This document shows positions 25,362 through 33,810 of a stretch of 64,000 bases of DNA, piece after piece. The stretch is taken from NCBI RefSeq assembly GCF_044762855.1, contig NZ_JBIWFB010000003.1, forward strand, positions 351,901 to 415,900, given 5' to 3'. Each line of letters opens with the position of its first letter. The first letter of the stretch is position 1. The stretch comes from Psychrobacillus sp044762855 (GTDB lineage: Bacteria > Bacillota > Bacilli > Bacillales_A > Planococcaceae). Below the pieces are notes generated by a model. The model saw only the letters and a program-made list of their open reading frames with translations. It had not been told where the DNA came from and ran no database searches. A program made the translations under genes and the position numbers.

Positions 25362-26249
25362 TTGGAGCTATATACAAATTTACGTGAAGGGGAAAAGGGT
25401 GCTTGGGTTAGTATTTGCATTTACTTACTGTTAAGTACTTTCAAACTTAGTGCAGGTTTTCTTGGTTCATCGGAAGCGTTAAAAGCAGATGGGTTAAATA
25501 ACTTCACGGATATTATTGCATCTATTGCCATACTTATCGGACTGCGGATTTCACAAAAACCACCCGATGATCATCATCAATATGGTCATTTACGTGCAGA
25601 AACAATAGCCTCATTAATTGCTGCCTTTATAATGGCATCCATTGGTATTCAAGTAATTATTCAAGCGATTCAACATATAGCTAATCCAGTCCAACAAGCT
25701 CCTTCCATTTTAACTGCAATCGTCGGACTAATAAGTGCGCTTGCCATGTATATCGTTTATAAATACAATTTAAAACTAGCTACTCGTATCAATAGTACAG
25801 CACTAAAAGCAGCCGCATATGATAATCGTTCAGATGCATTAGTTAGTATTGGTGCAACGATTGGAATATTGGGCTCCATCTTTGGCTTTCCTATTTTAGA
25901 TGCGATTACTGCATTAATCGTTGGACTCATTATCATTTATACGGCTTATACTATTTTTCATGAAGCTGCCTATACATTATCGGATGGCTTTAATGTAGAA
26001 GAAGCTGAGAGTTTATCTACGATCGTTAAACTTGTGCATGGCGTAAAAACTTTAAAGGATTGTAAAGGCAGAATGCATGGCAATCTTATGTTCGTCGATT
26101 TAACTGTTACGGTAGATCCTGATCTTAACGTCATTGAAAGCCACCGTATAACCGAAGAAATTGAGCAAAAAATAATGAAAGTAAAGCCTTTTTCCGTAGT
26201 GCTTGTGCATATCGAACCAGACTTATCGAAAGAAGAAGTTATTGATTGA
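25362..26249 (+). CDS. Cation diffusion facilitator metal exporter (MneS/YeaB-like)
   Basis: CDF-family efflux protein of 295 residues with six membrane helices and a C-terminal cytoplasmic domain. Metal-site segments are visible: ALKADGLNNFTDI in helix two, HHQYGHLRAET after it, and YDNRSDALVS in helix five. Sequence is close to B. subtilis YeaB (MneS), a Mn2+ exporter, so Mn2+ or a related divalent ion is likely. The TTG start at 25362 is preferred: AAAGAGGA lies six bases upstream and the N-terminus (MELYTNLREGEKGAW) then matches the family. An ATG 21 bases upstream has no such site. Confidence 0.88.
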   Translation: MELYTNLREGEKGAWVSICIYLLLSTFKLSAGFLGSSEALKADGLNNFTDIIASIAILIGLRISQKPPDDHHQYGHLRAETIASLIAAFIMASIGIQVIIQAIQHIANPVQQAPSILTAIVGLISALAMYIVYKYNLKLATRINSTALKAAAYDNRSDALVSIGATIGILGSIFGFPILDAITALIVGLIIIYTAYTIFHEAAYTLSDGFNVEEAESLSTIVKLVHGVKTLKDCKGRMHGNLMFVDLTVTVDPDLNVIESHRITEEIEQKIMKVKPFSVVLVHIEPDLSKEEVID

Positions 26250-26317
26250 TCGATTTATCATTTTGGAGAGTAAAGCGCTGATCACTTCCGTAATATGCCT
26301 TATTATTAATAGGATGT

Positions 26318-26995
26318 AGCACATAATGGCGATAATGTGTCGTAGCGAGTTCTATTAGGTGACCGCTGTGATTTTCGCTGCAGGACGGACGCTTTCCGTG
26401 GGGTGAGTGATGAGCCTTCACCGCCGCGCTTACGCGCGTACGTTGTGAAGTCTCATCTTACTCAAACAGAGGAACAAATGCTAAGAACGCCACATCGTGT
26501 GGCAACGCCTTTGTGACCAACCTCCTGTTGGCCTCCTTCGGAGTCGCCGTCCTGCAGTGAAAATCATCGGCAAATTGCTTGCTTATTTAGTCTCGACTTG
26601 CTAAAAATAAAACCTTCTACAATTTTTCGACTATGTGAATCCAATAAATGGCTTAGGACAACTAATCGGGCATTGAAAGCAACTAATTCTACTCTGAAAG
26701 CAATTAAAATCAGTGCAAGAGCAACTAAATTGCTGGTGAAAGCAACTAATTCTTGATACAGCTCTTTACTTGGAATGAGACGAAATGATTTCAATACATA
26801 CTAGGAATTATATATCTTAAGGCCCGCCGAACTTGCTGAGTTACCTCTACTAGAATAGTGTTGTCGCGTTCGAGGTGCGTATTGTCGCGTTACATCATTA
26901 ATTGTTTATTCTAACCCTTTATTTGTTAGTAACTTCCATTTTTATAGCGGACACTTCCTTCTACTCTTTACGACACTTTATCCCTAGAATGCGTT
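26318..26995. repeat. Composite intergenic repeat, copy C
   Basis: Copy with a long hairpin at 26370-26565 that carries an extra stretch of about 70 bases in its 3' arm (about 26465-26535), a 21-bp array at 26658-26762 and a diverged middle (TTGTCGCGTTC near 26863). End sequences are inverted: ATGGCGATAATGTGTCG on the left against the complement of CGACACTTTATCCCTAGAAT on the right. Confidence 0.85.
26658..26762. repeat. 21-bp tandem array in copy C
   Basis: Five units beginning ACAACT, GCAACT, GCAATT, GCAACT and GCAACT start at 26658, 26679, 26700, 26721 and 26742, exactly 21 bp apart. Confidence 0.85.
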
Positions 26996-27069
26996 AGCAA
27001 AAAGTGACTTAACTTTCTTATAAATAGTTATTCATGTTTATAGAATGTTACAATTTCCCAGGCAATAAT

Positions 27070-27105
27070 AAAGGAAGGACGCAAGATTTTTGCGTCCTTC
27101 CTTTT
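27070..27105. terminator. Terminator of the yhcY-yhcZ operon
   Basis: Stem AAGGAAGGACGCAA / TTGCGTCCTTCCTT. Minus-strand readthrough from yhcZ meets it 5 bases after the stop codon. Confidence 0.88.
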
Positions 27106-27109
27106 CACT

Positions 27110-27757
27110 TTATTGTCCACTTGGCTCCGTAAGACCGTGTTTGACTGCATATAATGCTGCTTGTGTGCGATCTTGAACTTGTAGCTTGGCGAATATATTT
27201 GATATATGTGTTTTCACTGTTTTTTCTGTTACGAATAAAGACGATGCAATTTCTCGGTTGCTTTTTCCTTTTGTTAGCTCTGACAAAACATCCTGTTCCC
27301 TTGGTGTTAATGGATGCTCTTCATGTGGGGAAAGTGGCACAACTTCCACTTCTTTTTGTAGTTGGGAAGTTGCTTCTGGATGTAATGTATTTTCCCCCCG
27401 CATCAAGGCACGTATAGCCTCTGCCAAATCATCCGGTTCTATATCTTTTAACTGATATCCTGCTGCTCCAGCATTTAATGCCGGAATAACATGGTCACGA
27501 TCGGAAAAGCTTGTCAGCATTAATATTTGTATTGCTGGATATTTTGTTTTTATTCGCTTGGTCGCTTCGATGCCATCCATTTCGGGCATCACAAGGTCCA
27601 TTAACACAACGTCTGGCTTCAACTCGGAAGTCAATTCCACCGCTTCTTTACCATTAGAGGCTTCCCCTACAATATCCATATCTTTTTGTGTTTTTAAAAA
27701 GAACATTAGGCCCCTTCTCACTACATGATGATCATCCGCGATTAATACACGTATCAT
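27110..27757 (-). CDS. yhcZ: NarL-type response regulator YhcZ
   Basis: Response regulator of 215 residues. The receiver domain has the acidic pair at residues 8-9, phospho-acceptor Asp54 (VLMDLVMPEMDG) and the conserved Lys in GYQLKD. The C-terminal LuxR-type helix-turn-helix (about 148-213) contains LTPREQDVLSELTKGKSN and VTEKTVKTHISNIFAKL. It follows the kinase gene yhcY by 11 bases, as in B. subtilis. Target genes are not known. Confidence 0.92.
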   Translation of the reverse strand: MIRVLIADDHHVVRRGLMFFLKTQKDMDIVGEASNGKEAVELTSELKPDVVLMDLVMPEMDGIEATKRIKTKYPAIQILMLTSFSDRDHVIPALNAGAAGYQLKDIEPDDLAEAIRALMRGENTLHPEATSQLQKEVEVVPLSPHEEHPLTPREQDVLSELTKGKSNREIASSLFVTEKTVKTHISNIFAKLQVQDRTQAALYAVKHGLTEPSGQ

Positions 27758-27768
27758 TCCTATCCCCC

Positions 27769-28884
27769 CTAATACGGTAGACGAACTAATATCTCCGTCC
27801 CTTTACCCCATTCTGTTACCCAGTCGACTGTTCCACTAACCGCATGTGCTCTATCTCTCATACTCTGCAATCCTAATGACCGAAGGCTGTTCAATTCATT
27901 CATATGAAATCCACGGCCTTCATCTTTTACTACTAATAAAACATCCGTCGTAGTAATCGTTAAATACAACTCTACTTGCAAGACGCCTGAATGCTTACGC
28001 ACATTATTCATTGCTTCTTGGGCAATTCGGAATAATGTCTCTTCAATTCTTGCAGGTAAGTTAATGACTCCTTTGACATTTACACTTAGTGTTAAGCCTA
28101 GTATATCTCCATATCCTTTTAAACCTTCTATTATTCCATTCTCTAAACCTTTCGGACGAAGCTGCCATATGAGTGCTCGCATTTCCGTTAATGCTTCTTG
28201 TGTTAAATATTGGATTTCTTTGAAGGTATCTCTTATTTCCTGCTGTTCCGTCATTTCTATTCCACCACGTGCAGTTAGTGTGACGGAAAATAGCAATTGA
28301 TTGACCGAATCATGTAAATCCCGAGCAAGCCGATTTCTTTCTTGCACAAGTGCCACTTGCTGCTCTTGCTTTGTGAGTAAGATTCGCTTGATTGCTGAAC
28401 CAATTTGAAATGCCACGGACTCTAATAATGCCAGTTCTCCATCGGAAAAACGAATCGTATTTGGTGTAGCCACATTTAAGAGACCAAATTGTTCTTGCCC
28501 AGATTGTAATGGGACTGTCGCATGATGGGTAATATCATGATAGTCTTTACTGCTTGTCTTTCGAGAGTGGACGATTCTTTTACACTCAATAATGTTGGAA
28601 GCTTTATCTAACTCACCATTTTGAAATCTGGAAACACACCAACAACCACCCTTTTGCAAAAGTCTACAGTCATTTTTTTGTAATGCATTCGGTAAATTTT
28701 CATGTGCGATTAGTTCTTGTTTGCCTTTTTCATTGATAAAAAATATCCATCCAGTCTCAAAAAGTGTGCCTTCTAACAACTTACGAAGCGCACCTTGCAA
28801 CATTTGTTCCATTTCCGTTTCTTCGTTTAGAAATTCTGCTATTTCTTTTAATAATTCAATATTTGAGCGTTCGTTTGCTTGCAC
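27769..28884 (-). CDS. yhcY: GAF-domain sensor histidine kinase YhcY
   Basis: Soluble histidine kinase of 371 residues, partner of YhcZ. An N-terminal GAF-type sensor region (about 5-170) contains several Cys residues (CRLLQKGGCWC and ECKRI) that might bind a metal, a haem or an iron-sulfur cluster. The HisKA_3 dimerisation region has RDLHDSVNQLLFS, with the phospho-accepting His near residue 190, and the ATPase domain includes EAMNNVRKHS and DEGRGFHM. No membrane helix is seen, so the signal is cytoplasmic. The Cys-rich sensor is an observation; its ligand is unknown. Confidence 0.9.
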   Translation of the reverse strand: MQANERSNIELLKEIAEFLNEETEMEQMLQGALRKLLEGTLFETGWIFFINEKGKQELIAHENLPNALQKNDCRLLQKGGCWCVSRFQNGELDKASNIIECKRIVHSRKTSSKDYHDITHHATVPLQSGQEQFGLLNVATPNTIRFSDGELALLESVAFQIGSAIKRILLTKQEQQVALVQERNRLARDLHDSVNQLLFSVTLTARGGIEMTEQQEIRDTFKEIQYLTQEALTEMRALIWQLRPKGLENGIIEGLKGYGDILGLTLSVNVKGVINLPARIEETLFRIAQEAMNNVRKHSGVLQVELYLTITTTDVLLVVKDEGRGFHMNELNSLRSLGLQSMRDRAHAVSGTVDWVTEWGKGTEILVRLPY

Positions 28885-28973
28885 TAAAAAAACTCCTTCA
28901 ACTCTAGTACGATTACTTTCATCATATCATTTATCGTAGCTTTTCTGTGCTTTGAGGACATCATACTTTTGAC

Positions 28974-29004
28974 TGAAAAAAAGAGAAGCATCGCTGCTCC
29001 TCTT
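28974..29004 (-). terminator. 31-bp terminator hairpin, left copy
   Basis: Hairpin AGAGGAGCA / TGCTTCTCT with a T7 run on the minus strand. Its 31 bases are identical to 29415-29445. The two copies flank the toxin-antitoxin module as direct repeats. Confidence 0.85.
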
Positions 29005-29014
29005 GATTTGATTT

Positions 29015-29024
29015 TTGGTATAAT
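29015..29024 (+). promoter_or_regulatory. Predicted promoter of the antitoxin RNA
   Basis: Consensus -10 TATAAT (29019-29024) with an extended TGG just upstream (TTTTGG before the hexamer); the -35 region is weak. Confidence 0.65.
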
Positions 29025-29030
29025 TATGAT

Positions 29031-29176
29031 AAACTAAACATAGAATAAAAAAGACCGAGTGCTGCTAACACTCAGTCAATGCAACTACATGCCGCATGAA
29101 TAACGGCTGACCAAAATTTATGACTTATAAGAAATAGCCACCTAACTTTGGATGAGCAGGGTGGCTATTTCTTTTT
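29031..29176 (+). ncRNA. Antisense antitoxin RNA of a type I toxin-antitoxin system
   Basis: Predicted RNA of about 146 bases starting just after the TATAAT box. It ends at an intrinsic terminator (29130-29176: stem GAAATAGCCACC / GGTGGCTATTTC plus T5). It is complementary to the 3' part of the toxin mRNA, including the stop codon, over about 130 bases. This convergent overlapping layout is that of TxpA/RatA and BsrG/SR4. The start site is predicted from sequence only. Confidence 0.7.
29046..29077 (-). terminator. Terminator of the toxin mRNA
   Basis: Stem GACTGAGTG / CACTCGGTC (one mismatch) followed on the minus strand by six T residues; lies inside the antitoxin gene on the other strand. 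Confidence 0.8.
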
Positions 29177-29272
29177 GTTTAGATAGACGACAATTGTTAT
29201 CATTAGTGTAAGTACCGCCATTAGCACTAAGCTAAACTGTGCAATTAAACTAAATGCCTCATATATCGTCAT
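29165..29272 (-). CDS. Holin-like type I toxin peptide (Hol-Tox family)
   Basis: A 35-residue hydrophobic peptide: MTIYEAFSLIAQFSLVLMAV, then a continued membrane helix and the basic end YLNKKK. The MT-x-YEA start, single helix and Lys-rich tail are the pattern of the putative holin-like toxins (TxpA/BsrG relatives), which damage the membrane when overproduced. A Shine-Dalgarno (GGTGAGGCGG) precedes the ATG. A long untranslated leader (to about 29340) and a convergent antisense RNA complete a type I toxin-antitoxin module. Confidence 0.82.
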   Translation of the reverse strand: MTIYEAFSLIAQFSLVLMAVLTLMITIVVYLNKKK

Positions 29273-29414
29273 CCGCCTCACCCCCGTTTCAAAGGGAGTT
29301 CAGCCGCCACCTTGCTTTATGTGAGTTGCTAACGCTAAGTTTATCAGTTTTATATTCTAAAATCTATGAAATTACTAAAAGCTAGTACCCATTAATATTC
29401 TTATATCGGACACT

Positions 29415-29445
29415 TGAAAAAAAGAGAAGCATCGCTGCTCCTCTT
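29415..29445 (-). terminator. 31-bp terminator hairpin, right copy (pgcA terminator)
   Basis: Same 31 bases as 28974-29004. It ends the pgcA transcript: it begins two bases past the stop codon and carries a T7 run on the minus strand. Confidence 0.88.
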
Positions 29446-29447
29446 TT

Positions 29448-31169
29448 TTAGTCCTCTAAATATTTATTCATTTCTGCTGAGAATGCTTCTTTTAATACTT
29501 CTAGTTTTTCTATGCTTTCCGTTTCTGACCCACTTGTCACACCAAAATAATATTTTATCTTTGGCTCGGTTCCACTTGGTCGAACACAAACCCATGAACC
29601 GTCGGCAAGAAAGTACTTCAATACATTCGATTTTGGCAATAAAATCTGCTCCGTTTTCCGACCATCTGTAATTGTTCGAAGGGAGCTTAAATAATCTTCT
29701 TGTGATGAAACTGCAATTCCTGCAACTTCGCTTATTGGATTGATACGAACTTGAGCTAGTAAGTTTTGAATCGCATTCGCACCACTTACTCCTTTTTTCG
29801 TAACTGATACCAGTCCTTCTAAATAATAGCCATGTCGCTCGTATAATGCATGTAAAACTTCGACAAGTGTCATCCCTTTTTCTTTATAGTAAGCAGCAGC
29901 CTCTACAATCGCTAACACACTTTGTATGGCATCTTTATCACGCGCAAAGCTTTTAACTAAATAGCCATAGCTTTCTTCATAGCCGAACAAAAACTCATAT
30001 TCTTTCGTTTCTTCATATTGCTTAATCTTTTCACCGATAAATTTAAATCCTGTTAACACATCTTCGGTGCTTGCACCATGATACTCTGCGATCACTCGTC
30101 CTAAATCTGATGTGACAATTGTTTTAAAGACACGACCGTTTGCAGGCATCGTTCCTTTTTCTTTTCGCTGTGTCAATAAATACTCGATTAAAATAGCCCC
30201 GGTTTGATTGCCTGTTAATAGTTTGTATCCTTCTGCTGTTTTCACGGCTAGTCCAACTCTGTCTCCATCCGGGTCTGCTGCAACCAAAATGTCTGCATCC
30301 TGTTTTTCCCCGTCACGAATAGCATACTCAAAAGCACTCTGCTCCTCTGGATTTGGTGATTTAACCGTAGGAAACTCACCATTTGGTTCCATTTGCTCCT
30401 CGACATAATGGATATGCTCGTAGCCAACCTCACTTAGAATTCGTTTCACTGTTTTACCAGAAGCACCGTGAAGTGGAGTAAATACTACTTTTAAATTTGT
30501 TTTAGAAGCTATTTCTGGATTTTCTTGAACCGTTTTTAATTCATTTATATAGGCATTATCTATTTCTTCCTCTAAATGGATGATTAAATTGGCATCAAAG
30601 TCGTTCCGTTTTATTTGGAGCGCATCTCCCGCTTCATTAACATAGCGAATTACAGCATCCGCATCCTCCAAGTTTAGCTGTGCACCGTCTTCCCCATATA
30701 CTTTGTAACCATTATATTCAGGTGGATTATGACTTGCCGTAATGACAATCCCCATAAATGCTTCCAGTTTACGTACTGAATAAGACAACTGCGGCGTCGT
30801 TCTAGGTTCCTTATACAAATATGCTTTAATCCCATTTGAAGCAAGTGTTTCTGCTGCTTCTTGCGCAAAATCAGGGGAAAATCTGCGACTATCGTAGGCA
30901 ATGACTACGCCCCGATTCATCGCATCTTCTCCTGCTGTTTTTATATAAGAAGCTAGGCCTGTAGTAGCTTTACGAATCGTATATGTGTTCATACGATTCG
31001 TACCAGCTCCTATTTCTCCTCTCATTCCACCTGTACCAAATTCTAAATCTCGGTAAAATGCGTCTTCCATTAGCTTTTCATCGCTAGCCAAAAGCTGTAG
31101 ATTTTCCTGCCAAACAGGATCTAAATCGGAATAGCTATTCCATTGTTCGAATAATTGTTTATAAGACAT
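29448..31169 (-). CDS. pgcA: Phospho-sugar mutase PgcA (alpha-phosphoglucomutase)
   Basis: Enzyme of 573 residues that interconverts glucose 6-phosphate and glucose 1-phosphate, feeding UDP-glucose for glycolipids and wall polymers. The phosphoserine loop TASHNPPEYNGYKVYG is near 143-158, the metal-binding loop is DPDGDRVGLAV, the sugar-binding loop GYEESYGYL, and the phosphate-binding loop RPSGTEPKIKYYF. Length fits the family. B. subtilis pgcA (yhxB) also lies next to yhcY. It may supply the glycosyltransferase operon at 48-51 kb; that link is inference. Confidence 0.93.
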   Translation of the reverse strand: MSYKQLFEQWNSYSDLDPVWQENLQLLASDEKLMEDAFYRDLEFGTGGMRGEIGAGTNRMNTYTIRKATTGLASYIKTAGEDAMNRGVVIAYDSRRFSPDFAQEAAETLASNGIKAYLYKEPRTTPQLSYSVRKLEAFMGIVITASHNPPEYNGYKVYGEDGAQLNLEDADAVIRYVNEAGDALQIKRNDFDANLIIHLEEEIDNAYINELKTVQENPEIASKTNLKVVFTPLHGASGKTVKRILSEVGYEHIHYVEEQMEPNGEFPTVKSPNPEEQSAFEYAIRDGEKQDADILVAADPDGDRVGLAVKTAEGYKLLTGNQTGAILIEYLLTQRKEKGTMPANGRVFKTIVTSDLGRVIAEYHGASTEDVLTGFKFIGEKIKQYEETKEYEFLFGYEESYGYLVKSFARDKDAIQSVLAIVEAAAYYKEKGMTLVEVLHALYERHGYYLEGLVSVTKKGVSGANAIQNLLAQVRINPISEVAGIAVSSQEDYLSSLRTITDGRKTEQILLPKSNVLKYFLADGSWVCVRPSGTEPKIKYYFGVTSGSETESIEKLEVLKEAFSAEMNKYLED

Positions 31170-31187
31170 TCATGAAACTCCCATTTC

Positions 31188-32738
31188 TCATTTTTTATAA
31201 TCTATACCATATACGTCATGGCGACGGTCTTTTAAATGTTTAACTGTCCCGTCTTGTCGTTGACGTCTTAATATTTCTAAGTCGACATCTCCTATTAACA
31301 CCATTTCAACATTCGGCTCCGTTTCACCAACAATACCGTCTCTTGCAAATTCAAAATCAGATGGCGCGAAGATAGCCGATTGGGCGTATTGGATATCCAT
31401 ATTTTCCGTTTGTGGTAAGTTTCCTACCGTACCAGAAATAACTGTGTATATTTGATTTTCGACAGCACGAGCTTGTGCACAGTAACGTACGCGTAAATAG
31501 CCTTGACGATCCTCTGTACAGAAAGGCGTGAATATAATATTAGCTCCCATATCAGTTGCAATTCGAGCAAGCTCTGGAAATTCAATATCATAACAAATTT
31601 GAATGGCGATTTTACCGCAGTCTGTATCAAATACTTGCACGGAATCTCCCGCACTAATCCCCCACCATTTTCGTTCGTTTGGTGTAATATGAATTTTATA
31701 CTGTTTATCAATCCCACCATCCCGGTGGAATAAATAAGCAATATTATATATTTCTTCATTCTCTTCTTCTACAAAATGAGAACCAGCGATAATATTAATA
31801 TTGTAACGCACAGCTAAATCCGCAAATAATTCCATGTACTGTGGCGTGTATTCGGTCAATTTACGAACTGCCTGGCTTGGAGATGGTTCATCTAGGAAAG
31901 ACATAAGCTGTGTCGTGAAAATCTCCGGAAACACAACGAAATCTGATTGTGCATCAGAGGCGACATCCACAAAATACTCACATTGATGGGCAAATTCCTC
32001 AAAAGAATTAATCTTGCGCATCATGTATTGCACTGCACAAATACGAACTGGGTAGCTCGTTTTGAAATGGCGCTTCGACAGTGGAATATAATCTACATTA
32101 TTCCATTCCATTAATGTCGCATATTTGACCGACGCTTTATCGTCTGGTAAATAATTCGGGTTAATACGCATTAATGTGAACCCATTCATCAACTGGAATG
32201 TTAATACTGGATCATAAATTTTATGGCGCGAAACAGCTGTTACATATTCACGTGGTGACATTTCATTTGCATGTTTATGGTAGTTCGGAATGCGACCACC
32301 GATGATAATCGATTTTAAATTGAACTGTCTTGCTATATCTTTTCTTCCTTCATATAGACGTTGCCCGACTTTCATTCTTCTATATTCAGGATGTACCATT
32401 ACTTCAATTCCGTATAAATTATATCCATCTGGATTATGATTCGTAATATAACCTGAGTCGGTTACGTCAGACCAAGAATGACGATCATCATACTCATCAA
32501 AGTTAATAATTAAGCTAGAACAAGAGCCAATTACTTTCCCATCTAGTTCCGCTACTAATTGACCTTCCGGAAAAATTGTTAAGTGACTACGTAAATGCGC
32601 TACTTCCCAAGGGTCCATTCCCGGAAAGCACAAACGCTGTATTTCTAAAATAGATTCAATATCAGAAAAAGTCGTTTGTCTTATAACCATGCTTTTTTCA
32701 AATTGCGATAAATCAAATTCTTCCGACATACTATCCAC
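31188..32738 (-). CDS. yhcX: GNAT acetyltransferase / nitrilase-family fusion YhcX
   Basis: Two-domain protein of 516 residues. The N-terminal GNAT domain (about 15-210) has VMVHPEYRRMKVGQRLYEGR. The C-terminal carbon-nitrogen hydrolase domain (about 225-500) contains the Glu of FPEIFTT, the Lys of HITPNERKWWG and the Cys of IQICYDIEFPE. This fusion is the YhcX family. The substrate is unknown. It is separated from pgcA by only 18 bases, so the two may be co-transcribed. Confidence 0.92.
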   Translation of the reverse strand: MDSMSEEFDLSQFEKSMVIRQTTFSDIESILEIQRLCFPGMDPWEVAHLRSHLTIFPEGQLVAELDGKVIGSCSSLIINFDEYDDRHSWSDVTDSGYITNHNPDGYNLYGIEVMVHPEYRRMKVGQRLYEGRKDIARQFNLKSIIIGGRIPNYHKHANEMSPREYVTAVSRHKIYDPVLTFQLMNGFTLMRINPNYLPDDKASVKYATLMEWNNVDYIPLSKRHFKTSYPVRICAVQYMMRKINSFEEFAHQCEYFVDVASDAQSDFVVFPEIFTTQLMSFLDEPSPSQAVRKLTEYTPQYMELFADLAVRYNINIIAGSHFVEEENEEIYNIAYLFHRDGGIDKQYKIHITPNERKWWGISAGDSVQVFDTDCGKIAIQICYDIEFPELARIATDMGANIIFTPFCTEDRQGYLRVRYCAQARAVENQIYTVISGTVGNLPQTENMDIQYAQSAIFAPSDFEFARDGIVGETEPNVEMVLIGDVDLEILRRQRQDGTVKHLKDRRHDVYGIDYKK

Positions 32739-32860
32739 TCCTCAAACTTTTCACTAACTTCTATTATATAACTCTTTTCCTGGCAGTTAAAATGTTTTAC
32801 ATGTTTTCCAAGAACCCTTATACTTTGATTTGAGTTCAAAGTATTTAAAAGGAGAAACAT

Positions 32861-33286
32861 ATGACAAAAAAAGTCGAAAATCTAATGCTATTTATGTGGG
32901 TGGTAGCTTTTACTGCTACACTTGGTTCGTTATATTTTTCCGAAATAAAACAGTACGAGCCTTGTGTATTATGCTGGTATCAACGCATTCTAATGTATCC
33001 ACTCGTATTAATAGTTGGAATCGCATACGTTCAAAAAAATGTGAGAATCGCGGTTACTTCTCTTGCTTTTTCCATAATAGGAGCTTGTATTTCCGCATAC
33101 CATTATAGCATTCAAAAGTTGGACTTTATGCAAGATTCTGCTCCAGCTTGTGGTAGAGTACCTTGTACCGGTGAATACATAAATTATTTTGGATTTATAA
33201 CAATTCCATTTCTAGCACTTATTGCATTTATTTTAATCGCAGTTAGCAGTGCAATGATTTTAAGAAGTTTGAAGGAGGAAAAATAA
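32861..33286 (+). CDS. bdbC: Disulfide bond formation protein BdbC
   Basis: DsbB-like membrane protein of 141 residues with four helices. It carries two extracytoplasmic redox Cys pairs: CVLC at 35-38 and Cys97/Cys102. It would pass electrons from a thiol oxidase partner to quinone. Start supported by AAAGGAG. Two bases after its stop begins a membrane-anchored thioredoxin, its likely partner, whereas B. subtilis pairs BdbC with a DsbA-like BdbD. Confidence 0.92.
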   Translation: MTKKVENLMLFMWVVAFTATLGSLYFSEIKQYEPCVLCWYQRILMYPLVLIVGIAYVQKNVRIAVTSLAFSIIGACISAYHYSIQKLDFMQDSAPACGRVPCTGEYINYFGFITIPFLALIAFILIAVSSAMILRSLKEEK

Positions 33287-33288
33287 AT

Positions 33289-33759
33289 ATGAAGAAATTA
33301 GCCATATTCGGCGGAATTATTGTACTTGTTTTCGTATTAATCTTCGTCTTGAACGGACAAAAAAACAAGCAAGCATTATCGGACAACCCTTATGATAAAG
33401 AAGATTTAAGACAGTCTACAATCGATTTGATAAAAGATCCAAACTATCAAAACATCATTCTTCCACAGGATTTAAAAAAGAAAATTGATAGCGGGGAACC
33501 TGTTACTGCTTATTTCTTCAGCCCAGAATGTGTTCATTGTCAAGAAATGACACCAAGACTAACGCCACTTGCAGAGGAAAATAAAGTAGATATTGTAAAA
33601 TATAATGTACTGGAATATGATCAAGGTTGGGACGATTATGTACTCGAAGCTACACCGACAACTATTTATTTTAAAGATGGAAAAGAAGTAGCTAGAATGG
33701 TTGGTGCTCAACCAAATGAAAATATTCAAGCGTTTTTTGATCAAGTAGTATTGAAATAA
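33289..33759 (+). CDS. Membrane-anchored thioredoxin-family protein
   Basis: A 156-residue protein with an uncleaved-looking N-terminal helix (residues 4-22) and an extracytoplasmic thioredoxin domain. The active site is CVHC at 81-84 (FFSPECVHCQEM) and the cis-Pro loop is EATPTTIYF near 126. GAGGAGG precedes the start. It is in an operon with bdbC and probably exchanges electrons with it, like BdbA or BdbD. It could act as oxidase or reductase; sequence alone does not decide. Confidence 0.85.
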   Translation: MKKLAIFGGIIVLVFVLIFVLNGQKNKQALSDNPYDKEDLRQSTIDLIKDPNYQNIILPQDLKKKIDSGEPVTAYFFSPECVHCQEMTPRLTPLAEENKVDIVKYNVLEYDQGWDDYVLEATPTTIYFKDGKEVARMVGAQPNENIQAFFDQVVLK

Positions 33760-33763
33760 TTAG

Positions 33764-33797
33764 AAAGGTCGTGTCCTATAGACATGACCTTTTTTAA
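33764..33797 (+). terminator. Terminator of the bdbC operon
   Basis: Stem AAAGGTCGTGTC / GACATGACCTTT followed by T residues. Confidence 0.88.
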
Positions 33798-33810
33798 AGG
33801 AGAATAATGG

